A DNA stretch of 64,000 bases from Gautieria morchelliformis (GCA_015179125.1 WHVA01000026.1:124001-188000), one strand, 5' to 3'. Positions 46,414-58,582 are shown, counted from the first letter of the stretch. Program-made: numbers and translations. Notes: generated by a model not told the origin, from the sequence alone.

Positions 46414-47846
46414 ATGTCGCAGAGTACATCTCTCCAATACGAGGCGCCATGTAAGCCAAATCTACGTAAATGGTTGGCTAACCCTCATGCTCCCTGGGAT
46501 AGGGCCGGTATATGCCATGGACTGGTGCAAGACATGGGCTCCTGGGCAAATTCGAGCTCGCGCTGCATTCCGTCTCGCACTTTCCTCATATACCGAGGAT
46601 TATCGAAATCGGCTCGCAATCATCGGTCTTCAGGACGAACGCTCGTTGGTGGATGATGAGCTGCACGAGGGGTACTCTGACTTTGTGCTTCTCGCGGAGA
46701 CCATGCATGGATATCCTGCTACAAAACTGCAATGGCAGCCGCTCTCTTCGGCGACTTTTGCTTGGGCCGTGAAACCCGCAACTACTGAACTTTTAGCGAC
46801 CACAGGTGATGCTCTTCGAATATGGGACTTCACATATGATGGCGAACAGAAACCATCCAGTTTCGTTGGGAGACACCCTACAACAGCAGGATATCACCTG
46901 GGCCAGCGGGTTGCCTTGTCTGGAGTATGTTTCACTCGTTTCCGTGTCTCCGAGCATTCTGATGCTACTTTCAGTCTAAAGTACCTACTACTGCCTCCTC
47001 TGGCGCACCATTAACATCTTTCTCCTGGAATACTATTTTACCGAGTCACATTGTTACCTCATCCATTGATACAACTTGCACCGTGTGGGACATCAATACC
47101 TCCACTGCCATCACGCAGTTGATTGCCCATGATCGTGAAGTGTACGACGTAGCGTGGTTGCCTGGTTCGACCGAGGTCTTCACCTCTGTAGGGGCGGATG
47201 GAAGTCTGCGGCTCTTCGACCTCCGTTCCCTCGAGCACTCCACTATCCTATACGAGGCTTCCACCGTCAGAGCGAAAGAGTCAGCCAAAGCCACGTCGCC
47301 ACAGACGCGACCTGTCTCGACACCATTACTGCGGATTGCTTTCAACCCGTCAGATTCCCATTACATCGCCACGTTCCACGCGGACTCTACTGAAGTTCAG
47401 ATATTAGACATGCGTAGTCCTGGTGCGCCCGTAGTGGAGCTCAAAGGTCATCGCGCACAGGTGAATGCTATCGGATGGGGCAAGCAGGACAGCATGCTTG
47501 CCACTGCAGGTGAGTGGTGCGGTTACATCACCATGACTTTGCTTTGATTTTTGGGACTATACTAGGTGACGACTCGCAGATACTAGTGTGGGATCTATCG
47601 CAGCAATCACTGGCGTCTCCACGACACCACGGCTCATCGCGACTGCCATCGTCTCCTCGACCAGATTCTAAACGACGCATCCTGACAGACCCCGTACTTG
47701 CATACACCGCCCCCACCGAGGTCAACAACTTTGCATGGTCTCCTCCTTTACCGCAAATGGGTGTACCTAGCTCTGGCGCCGTGATCGCTGGCGGTGAATG
47801 GCTGGCCATGGCTCTTGGTAAAACAGTGAAGGTTCTTAGAGTTTAG
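46414..47846 (+). CDS. DCAF7: WD40 scaffold protein, DCAF7/WDR68 (AN11/LWD1) family
   Basis: Four exons: 46414-46450, 46503-46924, 46975-47509 and 47566-47846. The protein opens [14 protein letters not shown], the hallmark start of DCAF7 relatives. WD repeats follow with [54 protein letters not shown] and [10 protein letters not shown]. It ends at [17 protein letters not shown]...VKVLRV, as the family does. It is about 420 residues, longer than human DCAF7 because of inserts before repeat 1 and near SPRPDSKR. In animals it anchors DYRK kinases and serves as a CUL4 substrate receptor, and in plants it acts in pigment and clock regulation. The first intron (46451-46502) is placed by the APW codon it splits. 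Confidence 0.93.
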
Positions 47847-48663
47847 ATATACCTGGGGGAACTACGCTTTCCTTGATGTAACACTATTATGTCCATGTTT
47901 CTAGCCATCTCCGGTACTGTATCCTTAGCGACGTTGACACCAATGTCCAACAGCCTATTAATCGCAGAAGCCATATGTTTCAGGCCGGGTGAGAAGTACT
48001 CTTGCAACAGTATTATCAAGTACCTATCGCTGCTGAAGTTGACACTCATGTACTCAATGATCTGTTACCAGTGTAAGTAGACCCTGCATGCCGAAAGAGG
48101 TCAAATCGCTTCGCTTTACCGGCTACTAATAAGGTAGTGTCACCAAACAACACCAAGCGCGTCTGCCCTACTAAGTATTTTGTTACCTGAGAAATACTTA
48201 CGGTACAGGAGAAACTTCTTTGATCTCGACCCCTCAGCGCTAGCAACAAAGCTTCTATTCGATAAGCATAAGGAGTGTTACTTATGAGTGCAGAGAAGCA
48301 TGTGCTCGAGGCAAGTCCGCATCTTACATTCCTTCGCCGCCACCCGCGACCGTGACGCGTCATATTCACCATGCCAATAGTACGCGAAGACAAGTCGCGC
48401 AAAATGTCGTGGTGCATGTAAAGGGCTGATCTCTCAAGGCACTTTGCGATACGGACAGAAGGCCCCTCACGAGAAGTATGGGGAAATAATTTCATGGATG
48501 CATTGGTGTGCAGACCCTATTGATCGCCCCTTGGATGACCTCACGCTTCAAAAGGGAGTGCGCAGGAAAGGTGCTTGGCAAACTGGCGGCCGTGCGTTTG
48601 GACAACGTACCTGGGTTCCGTTTCTTACGGTTTGCTCTTTCCCAAACCCCTATATGCAGCTCA
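47847..48663. other. Intergenic DNA before rad5
   Basis: A 149-codon minus-strand frame (48046-48495) shows no domain. The rad5 reading frame stays open upstream of its first ATG back to a TGA at about 48667, preceded by an acceptor-like TATGCAG, so a short upstream coding exon may lie in this region. None could be joined in frame with confidence. Confidence 0.4.
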
Positions 48664-48767
48664 ACTGAGGAGACCTTAGCCCTGAAGATCAGAGTAGGGT
48701 TCTGCAAGATGTCCAGGCTCGCAGAATTGGCTCTTCGGTATCTAATCTACCTACGAACAGTCAACCT

Positions 48768-51700
48768 ATGAGCAGTCAGCCTATGAGCAGCCAGCCTACA
48801 AGCAGTCAACCTACGAGCAGTCAACCCACAGCGAGCCAAAAGCGGAAGGCAGAGCCATCGCCTGGCCGACCGTTGGCAGCGCCTTCACAGTCACAAGTCA
48901 GAGAGGAAGACTTAGATGGATATTTTGACAATTCGCAGGATGAGGCCAAGGACGAGCTTTATGTATCACTCCGGGCAAATGTCGTCGGTTTACAATATTA
49001 TAAAGGCAAGATCTTCGATAAATTGTCATGGTGGCTTGACGAAGCTACGTTTAGGTATGGTGGGACCTGGCGAGGAAGTGACTCTTGTGCGGGAACCGCA
49101 CAATACGTACGACAGGAATGCCCTTCAAGTCATGAATATCTCTGGCACGCAAGTCGGTCATATTCCCCGCAATATAGCATTGAAACTCGCGCCGTTGATG
49201 GATCGCAACCTCGTCACGGTCGAAGGTGATCATGCTCGCTCTTAGATGAAATTGACTGACATGCTCAAGGGGTTATCCACGAGGGGAACCTCAACCGTTT
49301 CGAATACTCCATTTCTATGTGAGCATTCGCTCCTCAGTTCCTGTCATTGTTTTATATGCGATTTGTCCTACAGCACCCTGAAGATATACGGTGCTTCTCA
49401 CAGGCGCGCTCAACTGGAACCACTTTTAGTATGGGCCACGCCAAGACAGCAAGGTATACACGTCAGTTGAACAATGTACTACTGCTCAAGCTGTTCTAGG
49501 TTTCACAGACGCCATGCGTCCAGCGAGTTATCAAACTCAACCTTCTGGCTCAAACGCCACCTACGCCCTTGTCACACCTCCCAGGCCTATTAGCACAGCT
49601 GGACCATCGGCGTCGCAGTCAGCGACGAGCATGTCTGCTTCTCAGCGGAAGGCCCACGAGGACCACATGGAATCTTTGCGAAAGGCGGCAGAGCTACGCA
49701 CCATGCTTAGTTCTCTTGAGAAGGTTGACGATGAAGGACGGAGGACATCTCTACTGGACTCGGTTTGTACGACCGACGTGAGCACTTCCTAATTGTTTAT
49801 CCAAGCATTTAATCATTCAAGCCAGGATATACTGAATCTACCTGAACATCCTTCTCCACCCTGCGTGGCCTCTGGAGAGCTCACTGTCAATCTTCTACGG
49901 CATCAGGTATGCATAATCCTCCAGTTGGGGCTATTTCGAGGTTTAAAAACTTGGTGCTGCAGAGTCAGGCCTTACAGTGGTGCCTTGAGCGCGAAAATCC
50001 CTCACTTCCACAGCATGAGTCTGACAGACCAGTTCAGTTCTGGCAGTTGAAGTTGGCGCCAGGAAGGTCCAAAGTAAGCATATAACAATTAAGATTCTAC
50101 TTTCTCTAGACTGATTCTCAAATTACTTCATAGGTTTATTATTTGAATCTTGCAACAAAAACGCCCCAGGAGACCAGGCCAGTCTTGGGTAAAGGTGGCC
50201 TTATGGCTGATGCCATGGGATTGGGTAGGTCGTTATCGAAGATATCAACACTCGTTGCTGAGGTCCTCTGAGGTAAAACCCTTACCATGCTTGCCCTCAT
50301 CCTTGCGACCAAAAAAGATACGCCTAGTGATTTTAGCAACACAACTTTAATAGGTTTGCTATCGAGTCCGCATGGACTATGATGCTCTTATTTGACGACG
50401 GTGTAGTTGTTCCGCTATCGGTCCTGTCAAATTGGAAGACACAAATCGCTGAACATTGTGCAAGTGGCGCCATTACTTCTCATGTTTATTACGACTCGGG
50501 ACGAAACCTTGCTCCCCAAGATTTGCCTGAATTTGACGTAGTCATCACAACATATCAAGTGGTGACTCAAGACCACAGTTCAAGCAATGGCATTGTGACC
50601 AAAATGGAGGCGGACGGAAAAGCTAAAAAGAAAAGGAAGTCCAAAGGTGGACTGTTCGACGTGAAATGGAAGGCGAGAGATCTTTTAGTTAATTACTCCA
50701 TTGAGCTGACTTCTACTGAATAGCGTATTATCCTGGACGAAGGGCACACGATACGAAACTCCAAGACGAAAATGGCCACAGCGGTCAGGGCATTGAATGC
50801 TCAGCGAAGATGGGTATGACTACCTCGTGTGGCATTTTACTTCCCTCACTGCGGCTCGAATAGGTTGTGACAGGCACCCCTATAATCAATTCGCCAAAAG
50901 TAAGGAGCTCGTTGCGTGATGCAAGTCCGGATTAACGAGTTGGTTCCCATTACAGGATCTCGGCTCTCTTCTACAATTTTTACAGATATGTCGGCCCCTC
51001 GACAACGAAGATTACTACAAACGTCTCCTCCTACGTCCAATAGCCCAAGGATCTCCTGAAGGTGGCGAGCTTCTGAAGGTGCGTAGCTGATCGCATCTTC
51101 AGCAACCATTGGATATTGAACATGTTCAGGCTTTGATGTCTCATATATGCATCCGTCGCACGAAGGAAATGCAAAATAGTGAAGGAGAACACCTTGTTCC
51201 TTTACCACCGGTCGAGATGACTTTGATTCCGGTCCAACTTGACACAGACACCAGAGTAAGTGATCTAACTGCCTGATCTCCCCGTGTGCTCTCAACACTT
51301 TTCAGGAATTATACGACGAAGTCGAGTTACTTTCAAAGGAGAGGTTCGCCTCCTACATGGCACGTCAAGGAGTTTCTGATGGCCGGAGCGTGAGCTTGCT
51401 AACCTGTGATGAGAGACCACGCATTCATGCTTATTATTCCATGGTTCATAGATGCCGACAAACGTCTTGTCGCTTCTCACCAGACTGAGGCAGCTGACTC
51501 TTCATCCCGGACTAATTCCAGGCGACTATGTCGAGCAGCTTCGCTGTATGGGGGAGACTCCGGACAAACCTGCTCCGGCTATCCCAATCACATCGGGGGA
51601 CCGTATCAGGCTTGCAGCGCTGCTAGCTCGAGCAATCGAAGATCGAGAAGAATGCCCTATCTGTTTCGATATCAGTAAGGCCTTCATCCATTTTCCTTGA

Positions 51701-53257
51701 ACCTTGTAACACGGATAATAATTGTGAATATAGCCTCAGATCCTCGTATCACGCCATGTGCTCATATCTTTTGTTTGGCATGCATCTCCGAGGTTATCTC
51801 CCGGGACGCCAAGTGTCCAATGGTGAATGTCAACCTGTTTCAAACGCGAACACTTTCATATCACTTGCGATACAGGATCGCCGAATTATTAACATGTCAG
51901 ATCTAATTGAACCGCCACCACCTGCCGACTTCACACAAGCTCCACCGCCACCTGAACCTGACGAAGACACTTCAGGCATTCGCACGGGATCTTCTGCCAA
52001 AATAGATCAGCTTGTGCACCTTCTGCAGCTCACGCCAAAGACTGAGAAGTCGTTGGTTTTCTCCCAGTTTACTGGGTTTCTCAACAAGGTAATGACTTTC
52101 CGACACTCATGTCTGTTATGTTGATCACAGCATCCCATTGCAGATTGCCGAGGCGCTCGACGAGAAGGGGTGAGTGCAGGTACAACCCTGCGAAAGTGTA
52201 CAGTCATTGAAGTTTCGTAGAATACCATACGTTAGGTTTGACGGCCAAATGTCAGCTCGTCGGCGTCAGGAAGTCCTTGAAAGATTCAGTATTCCCTTGG
52301 AGGTCAAGAATACTCTATCCCTACCCAAACGCAGCCGCCGTTCTACCGCCAAAATTATCATGGATTCAGATGCAGATGACTATGATGCACAAGGCCCACA
52401 AGACCCACAGGACCCTGATTTTGTCTTGAAAAATGAGGACGACGATGACTTATTCCTCGGCGATTCTAATGACGAGGACACCCCGTGGACAGCCAAGAAA
52501 GGGAAAGGGAAGGCAAAACCAAAGTCGAAAGCAAAACGAAGAGGCCAAATTGACGCGTTTAGCGACTATAGAAACCCAGTGGTGATGCTGATATCACTTA
52601 AGGCGGGAGCTTTGGGCCTAAATCTTACCGTTGCGAATAATGTTAGTGCCAACACATCGTATGTAGATTCCAGTTGACGAAATCAACAGGTCTATCTGTT
52701 GAGTGGATAGTTCCTTCCTCATGGCCGTGTCTGATATACAAACGCTCCAAAGAATGGATCCTTGGTGGCGTACGTGACTATTGTCTCCTATTTTTGGGGA
52801 AGTGTGTTTTTAAATGATTGACATCCCGATTCATCCAGAGGAAGGAATCGAAAGTCAAGCAATTGACAGATGTAATCGAATTGGCCAAACCAAGCCGGTA
52901 CACGTATATCAGTTGGTTGCTGAAAACACAGTAGAGGCCAAGGTACTACAGATTTACCACTCCATTAGGCCGAGTGCACTTTTAACGCAGCATCTTTAGG
53001 TCCTTGAAATCCAGGAACGTAAGAAGAACCTCATCAAACAAGTAAACGCCCTATACTTATCCTCTGCCTGGTTTATATTTTGATTATCACCTCCATATAG
53101 GCATTCTCGGGCATCAAGTCGACCGAAACGCAGCGCGAGAAGAAACAGGCTAGACTTCAAGGTACTTTCATCGTTTTTGCACAATCTCATATATACTCAT
53201 GGTTTTCTGTCAGATCTTGTTGAACTGTTTGGTATTCGTGCGAGCGCTGCTCCTTAA
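48768..53257 (+). CDS. rad5: Rad5/HLTF-type SNF2 translocase with HIRAN and RING domains
   Basis: An error-free postreplication repair protein that polyubiquitinates PCNA and remodels stalled forks. After an N-terminal SSQPT repeat comes the HIRAN domain (NVVGLQYYKG, then VGPGEEVTLVREPHN), split by a GC-AG intron at 49006-49054. The SNF2 N-lobe has LLRHQ, GLMADAMGLGKTLTML (Walker A, interrupted by an intron), DEGHTIRN and VVTGTPIIN. The RING sits between the lobes (CPICFD, then CAHIFCLACI and CPMDRR). The C-lobe has EKSLVFSQFTGFLN, IPYVRFDGQMSARRR, a 100-residue charged insert, VMLISLKAGALGLNLT and QAIDRCNRIGQTKPV. It ends IKSTETQREKKQARLQDLVELFGIR. More than a dozen introns are needed. RING and helicase order identifies Rad5 rather than Rad16. 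A small upstream exon is possible, since the frame is open to 48668. Confidence 0.92.
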
Positions 53258-53318
53258 TTAGAATTAGATTAGTCAGCCTTCTACACCCCTTACTCACCAC
53301 CTGTACTGGCTGCAACTC

Positions 53319-54956
53319 ATGAAAAGATCGTGGTCCCCAAGTTCACTTGTCATTCCTCCAGCAAAACGTGTACATTCCTCGGGGATACTAGGGCACAGCC
53401 CTCTCTCTACGAACTTCGACAACACACTATACGACGAGTTGATCCTCTCGATCTTTTCATATCTTTCATATATGGATCTCTGCAATATTCAGCGAACCAA
53501 TACCAACTGGTCGCGGCTCGCACTCGATAACCAGGTATATATCTCGAGTTGCAAGCTTTTCTGAAAGCCATTGAACAACCTTGGGTTCGCTGAGATCAGT
53601 TATGGAGAACTCTCTATCTACGCGAATTCGGGAGGTCGAGACTCCGTGGAAGCAGAGGCTTTCTGGCGTTTGACACAGTTAGAACTGATGGCAAGCATGT
53701 CAAACCGTTACCTAGTCGAGCTCAAGCGCGGTCTGAGCTCGTCAAGGACTGGAAGCGGATGTTTCGCACAAGCTGTAATTGGCGAAACGGTTTGTTTCCA
53801 ATTTGTTGCGTTGCTCGACCGCTCAGAATTTAAAACGCACGTAGGTCGTTCTTCTGCTGAGGAGGAAATAACATGGGAGGATTCTGAAGAACCAGAGCTA
53901 CCTGTCCACGTTGCTTTAGCCGGGGGGTTGATAATCACAGCATCTCCGCTGCCTTCGTGTTCGCCTCAGATCATGCTGCACACGGCAGATCACCCTGTGC
54001 ATTCTTTCTCGGCATCGTCAATGCCTTCCAATCCGTTCAATAAGGTCACGGCTATGGCTTTAGACCAATCGCAGCCAACGGGTTCCGAATACCGACTCGC
54101 TGTATTCTATTCTATCGGCAATTTTTGTCTGTTCCTAACCTCTCCCTCCAACCCTAAAGAGTCGATGGAAATTTTGTCCCATATGCCCACCACGAGGAGA
54201 CAAAGGACGTCCTCAATAGTGCAAGCGGTGTACCACCATCCGCTGCTCATAACGCTATCTACGTCTTTCGACCTGACGATATACGAGTTACCATCTCACA
54301 ATGCTGCAGGCCATCCTCCTCAGATACGACTCACACAGACCTTGACGTCTTTCACCTCATATCCGCCCACATCTCTCATACTGTCCAATCCCTCACCACA
54401 AAATTACAAACTCGTGCTGGCGTACTCAGTACCTGTATATCCATCGCATTGGACCGTTGCCATCACAGAGCTTGGGATTTCTTCGTTTACCGTGCAGTCC
54501 ACTCAATCCACCAACGCGTTCGATCTCAGTCCTGGATGGTCGCCGCTAACGCCCGAGTTATCAGACGCTCTAAGCGATCAGTATGCTCTCAAACTTTCCG
54601 AGGTGTCTTCTACATGCACAGATGGAAAGTATGTTGTGTTAGCGGGCGCAGTGTCAAGTTCGATCCAACTCTACCGCCTTTCTTCTCGTTCACGCGCCAC
54701 GGGGCCCAAGTTGACATTTCTGAGTACGTTACAAGGGCATACGAGTCCAGTGCAGGCGCTCTCTGTTGCAGACGGCCGGTGCGTCAGCCTGTCACGAGAT
54801 GGAAGCTTGTGGGTGTGGGACCTAGAGCGAGGGGGTGTAGAAGTCAAGTGTGCCACATTAAATCCCTTACCAGGCTCGGCGAGAGTTCTCTTCGATGAAC
54901 GGCAGATTCTTGTGGTTCTTTTTGGCCGGATTGTTATCAAACGGTTTGATGTGTAG
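53319..54956 (+). CDS. F-box protein with C-terminal beta-propeller-like region
   Basis: Exon 1 from ATG 53319 gives a Ser/Pro leader and an F-box (LYDELILSIFSYLSYMDLCNIQRTNTNWSRLALDNQ in spaced form). Intron 53535-53599 is followed by exon 2 with LWRTLYLREFGRSRLRG and KDWKRMFRTSCNWR, the stretch that normally follows F-boxes of this type. The next intron leads to a long exon ending at 54956. Its last third has WD-like units (LQGHTSPVQAL, SLSRDGSLWVWDLE), so a divergent propeller is likely. It should act as a substrate receptor of an SCF ubiquitin ligase. The substrate is unknown. It starts only 62 bp after the rad5 stop codon, so the two genes nearly abut. Confidence 0.85.
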
Positions 54957-55127
54957 AGTACGCTTACTGGTAGCATATTTTTCTTGTATCGCGCCGGATG
55001 TATTTACTAAATAATATTTGTTCTCTCAACATGCTTAGTAAACTCCGACGGCCAAAGAGCGCCTATAAATTTGTCGATCGCGTCTGCGACTTTGCTTCCT
55101 CGTTCTTCACTCCACCACAAAAACACG

Positions 55128-56677
55128 ATGGTTGTCGCCATTGCTACTTGGTCTCTTGTTGTCTCGCCTGGCAAAAAGGTAACTCAGGAAGTGTATCGTG
55201 ATTTTAAAATTACAAATGCTGCACTGGGAGCCAAACTCGAAGACGAAAAAGCCAGGTCGACTCTGAAGGTCTCATATGAACCTCCGCCATTGTCTGATTT
55301 GGACTCGGACGAGGAGGATTCGCCCAAAAAAGGCTCCCCAAAGAAGGTAAAAAAGTCGGAAATCGCGTTATGCTCGTTGACTCCCGGTACCGTAAGTTCA
55401 TGGTTAATCAGACCGTAGGTGGAGGTTCTGACCATGGAATGTTCCTAATAGATTGAACAAGTAAGGTTTTACAAGGTGGTGACATGCCCTGTCAATAATA
55501 GCTTCTTTAGGCGGCCTTGGACATCACGTTCCTGGAGGAAGATGTTGTCGAGTTCGAAGTTGTTGGAAAAAAGTAAGCTCTCAAATTCCTGAGGCCACCA
55601 ACGGCTAACAACCTGTGAAGTTCCGTTCACTTGTTTGGTAACTACGTCGGTATGCATAATGTCTTTGGGGTGCCACAGTCTTGGAATAAATATTATCCCC
55701 AGACCAGGCACCTTTACCAACGGATCTTCCTCCAGACTTCAGCGATGAGGATGAATCTGTGGATCTTCGCGACGTCAGCTCCGACGTCGAGATGAATCCG
55801 GATGACATCATCGGACTGGACGACTCCGATGACGAAGAGTACGTACACATCTGTGTTTGCTAACAAGTCATGCTGAGCTTAGGTTTTCTTGAGCCGATTT
55901 GAAGAGGTCGAAGATAAACCCACGGCGGGTAAAAAGCATCCTCGTGACTCGGATGCAACGGCGGATGCCTCTATGGCGTCGACCTCGGCGAAAAAGGCGA
56001 ATAAAAAACTCAAAGGCGAAAGTGGCTCAGCTGTTCCCGTGAACACAGAGGCAGAGTCCAAGGCAAACGGCGAGGCAACCGAGTCGAAGAAAGAGAAGAA
56101 GAAGAAGGACAAAAAGAAGGACAAGGGGGATGCGAAAAGCGACGTTGAAGCACAATCTGGTGGCGAAGGCACTGCGACCAAGGCCAGCAGTCCCTTGAAG
56201 ATGCTGAGTGGAGGTTTGCAGGTCAAAGATGTGAAAGTGGGTACCGGCAAGCAAGCAAAAGCCGGCAATACCGTGAGCATGAGGTGTGGATAATTGTGAC
56301 CGTTCGGAGAATTGCCCTGAGATTTTCCTTCCAGGTATATCGGTAAACTCCCAGACGGCACCAAATTCGATTCAAACACCAAGGGCAAGCCTGTGCGTTG
56401 TTCCTTTCAAGGCCACCATGCCACACTGATTCGCTATTTTTAGTTTACATTCCGGCTGGGCAAGGGAGAGGTAATCAAAGGGTGGGACCAGGGCGTCGCC
56501 GGGATGCAGGTCGGCGGCGAGCGATTACTCATCATCCCCCCCGCACTAGCGTATGGCAACAAGGCACAGCAAGGAATACCGGCAGGGTCTACCCTGCACT
56601 TCGGTGAGAGAATTCTTTCCTCTCTACAGGCCTATTCTGATTGTGGTTTAGAGTGCAAGTTGGTACAAATTAAGTAA
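55128..56677 (+). CDS. fpr3: Nucleolar FKBP-type peptidyl-prolyl isomerase (Fpr3/Fpr4-like)
   Basis: The N-terminus ([17 protein letters not shown], then ITNAALG) matches the nucleoplasmin-like domain of Fpr3/Fpr4. Acidic runs ([28 protein letters not shown]) alternate with Lys-rich runs ([14 protein letters not shown]), as expected for a histone-binding nucleolar protein. The C-terminal FKBP domain (from [15 protein letters not shown]) keeps the active-site residues: Tyr in MRYIGKL, Asp in KFDSN, Phe in FTFRLG, VIKGW, and Tyr in ALAYG. It closes [11 protein letters not shown] at 56677. At least six introns are needed, one of which interrupts MR/YIG. ATG 55128 is chosen because it starts exactly at the conserved WS motif region. 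Related proteins isomerise prolines in histone tails and silence rDNA. Confidence 0.92.
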
Positions 56678-56900
56678 CCAGAACGATGTCGTTCTCAGCT
56701 CGGGATGGTTATTCAGCTATTTTGTTTAAATTAGTACTACGTGGTTGTTAACGATGGATTGTACTCCACGATTGCTATGAGAACGTGTTGCTCCCGTGCG
56801 TATCTGTCGTGTACCTTCTACTGCATTCCCAAGGCATCCAGGAAGGGAAGGTGCGTTACATAATCACAGTTCCCACCAAGTACTTGCCGCGGAAGCAATC
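56678..56900. promoter_or_regulatory. Short spacer before MED27
   Basis: The 223-bp gap between two genes on the same strand must hold the 3' end of the FKBP gene and the promoter of MED27. No specific motif stands out. Confidence 0.4.
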
Positions 56901-58060
56901 ATGTCTACCACAGACCCGCAAACCAACGAGACGATCTCCGCGCTGCAGAATCATGTAGCACACTTGACAAGCTTGTTGGAACGCATTCATACTCTCAGGA
57001 AGATTCCAGGTCTTCTGCTAGCACCGTCGACTCTCACCGGCTCCCAGCTTGAACATGGCTTCGAACAAATCAATGATTTAAAGGACGTGATGGGAGGCCC
57101 GGTCACCCAGGACTGCCTCAAGCTTGCTGAAGATTCGTTTTCCAAGAGCAGTGATAATATAGGGTTGGAAGGAAGGAGACAAAGCCGGAAACGAAGGTAT
57201 GTGATTGCCTCATTCACTCTCCAGGCTTCTTCAGCTTGCCTCTGTGCAGACGACCCCCGAGTCCCATCCCTGACTCTCCTCGACCTCCTCCGGCACTCCC
57301 AAAGCATATTTTCCCTCCCTCGTCACGCTCTTCACATCTTTCCGCGACCGAGCTACCTTCCTATTTTCGCGAAAACAACAAGGCAGGCACAACACTGAAA
57401 CTTCACCTCTGGACCCCTACTCGGCCTAAAGCACGAGATAATGCGTCCCATATAGATCTGCTGTCGCAGTCCAGAGAAATAATCGTTCGTGTTAGCATTA
57501 AAGACGTTCTTTATGCGTATGTCACCCTTGGTATCATGGACCACCACCGTGTCCCAACACAGCCAAACCCCATTGAAGACTCCAGCAGGCTCATTGTAGA
57601 AAACGTCACCGTCTTTGGACCCAGAGAGGCAGTATGTCGTCGACTTCTTAATTTTTCTGATTTCGTGCGGCTGAACGTCTTGTCAGAAATCACCACACTC
57701 CCAGTCGGATTTTACGGTATTTCTGAAGCTGTCTCAACATCTTGCTTGGATGATACAAGCTGAGCCTGATGTTACTTTGGAAAGCCTTGTGGTCTGTGCC
57801 TATCCACCACCAGATATTCACTACTTCTGATTTTGCAAGTGCAGGCCCTCTTTAACTCATATGAAACACTATTTGTATCTCAGTGCACTGTCTGCCATCG
57901 AGTGTTGTCGGAAGAAGGGCACTTTCCGCCTGTATGCCGAATATGGACGCCACTTCGGAGAGGCAGGGACACAAATGCTCAGGAAAAAGAAAGCGGAATA
58001 CCGATTGATGATAGTGATGGAAAGTGGGAACCTCGGCATAAAGCTTGTCTCGGTGTATGA
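56901..58060 (+). CDS. MED27: Mediator complex subunit 27
   Basis: Four exons splice in frame, with donors at about 57196, 57631 and 57789. The N-terminal half is helical (HVAHLTSLLERIHTLRKIP), as in Mediator head/tail subunits. A central region has REIIVRVSIKDVLYAYVTLG. After the third exon (FTVFLKLSQHLAWMIQAEPD) comes the conserved C-terminal MED27 zinc-ribbon-like end. ALFNSYETLFVSQCTVCHRV is followed by LSEEGHFPPVCRIW, with Cys-Cys and His as likely metal ligands. The product is about 330 residues, typical for fungal MED27. It links activators to RNA polymerase II in the nucleus. An earlier in-frame non-ATG extension exists, and ATG 56901 is preferred. Confidence 0.85.
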
Positions 58061-58139
58061 GACCATCGACGAATGCAGTGTCGGGGCATCATATGCCAAT
58101 ACTACCGCTTATTTTGAGTGGCCGCTTCTGTACATGTAG

Positions 58140-58582
58140 ATACCAAGCTCAATGTCAAACATCAAAATGGAGTGGGATTGCAGCACTGACCTCGTCGTGT
58201 TGCATCTTCCAGGAGGTTCGTGTCCATAGCCTTAGCGGGCAGCTGTACATAGCGCACTACGGATCCACGAATGAAGCAATTCTTCACTGCCATCTAAGAC
58301 GCGTGAAGTCAAAAGTCCTGCGAGGTTTGGGTGAAGTATTAGCTTACCATATGAGGGTGTCTAGCCTCGTCCAACACCTTTATGGAGTCCAGTCTTATGT
58401 TAAGAAATCTGGGATGACTCGAACAGTAAGTATGAATCCTGGTCGAAAACTCGAGGGACGCACTGATCAACAGACTTGAGTACGCCCGTGATGCAGAGAT
58501 CATTCTTGAGCTCGACAGTTACGGTTTGGTCAGTCAGAGTCTTGAAGACAGAGAAGATGAGCTACACATCAGTGGAGTGTGA
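58140..58582 (+). CDS. Unrecognised coding segment after MED27
   Basis: From an acceptor-like CTTCCAG at 58206-58212 a clear protein-like frame runs EVRVHSLSGQLYIAHYGSTN, then RRVKSKVLRGLGEVLAYHMR and VQHLYGVQSYVKKSGMTRT. Downstream of a GTAAGT donor and an ACAG acceptor (58482) another frame gives LEYARDAEIILELDSYGLV and ends ELHISGV with TGA at 58582. The two pieces belong together by composition, but the splice leaves the frame off by one and the first exon is unclear. It may be a real gene with an unusual junction or a decaying one. I do not recognise the family. Confidence 0.5.

Noticed and set aside
48046-48495. 149-codon minus-strand ORF upstream of rad5
   Set aside because: Reads weakly like degenerate repeat protein, but no motif, start context or splice support.
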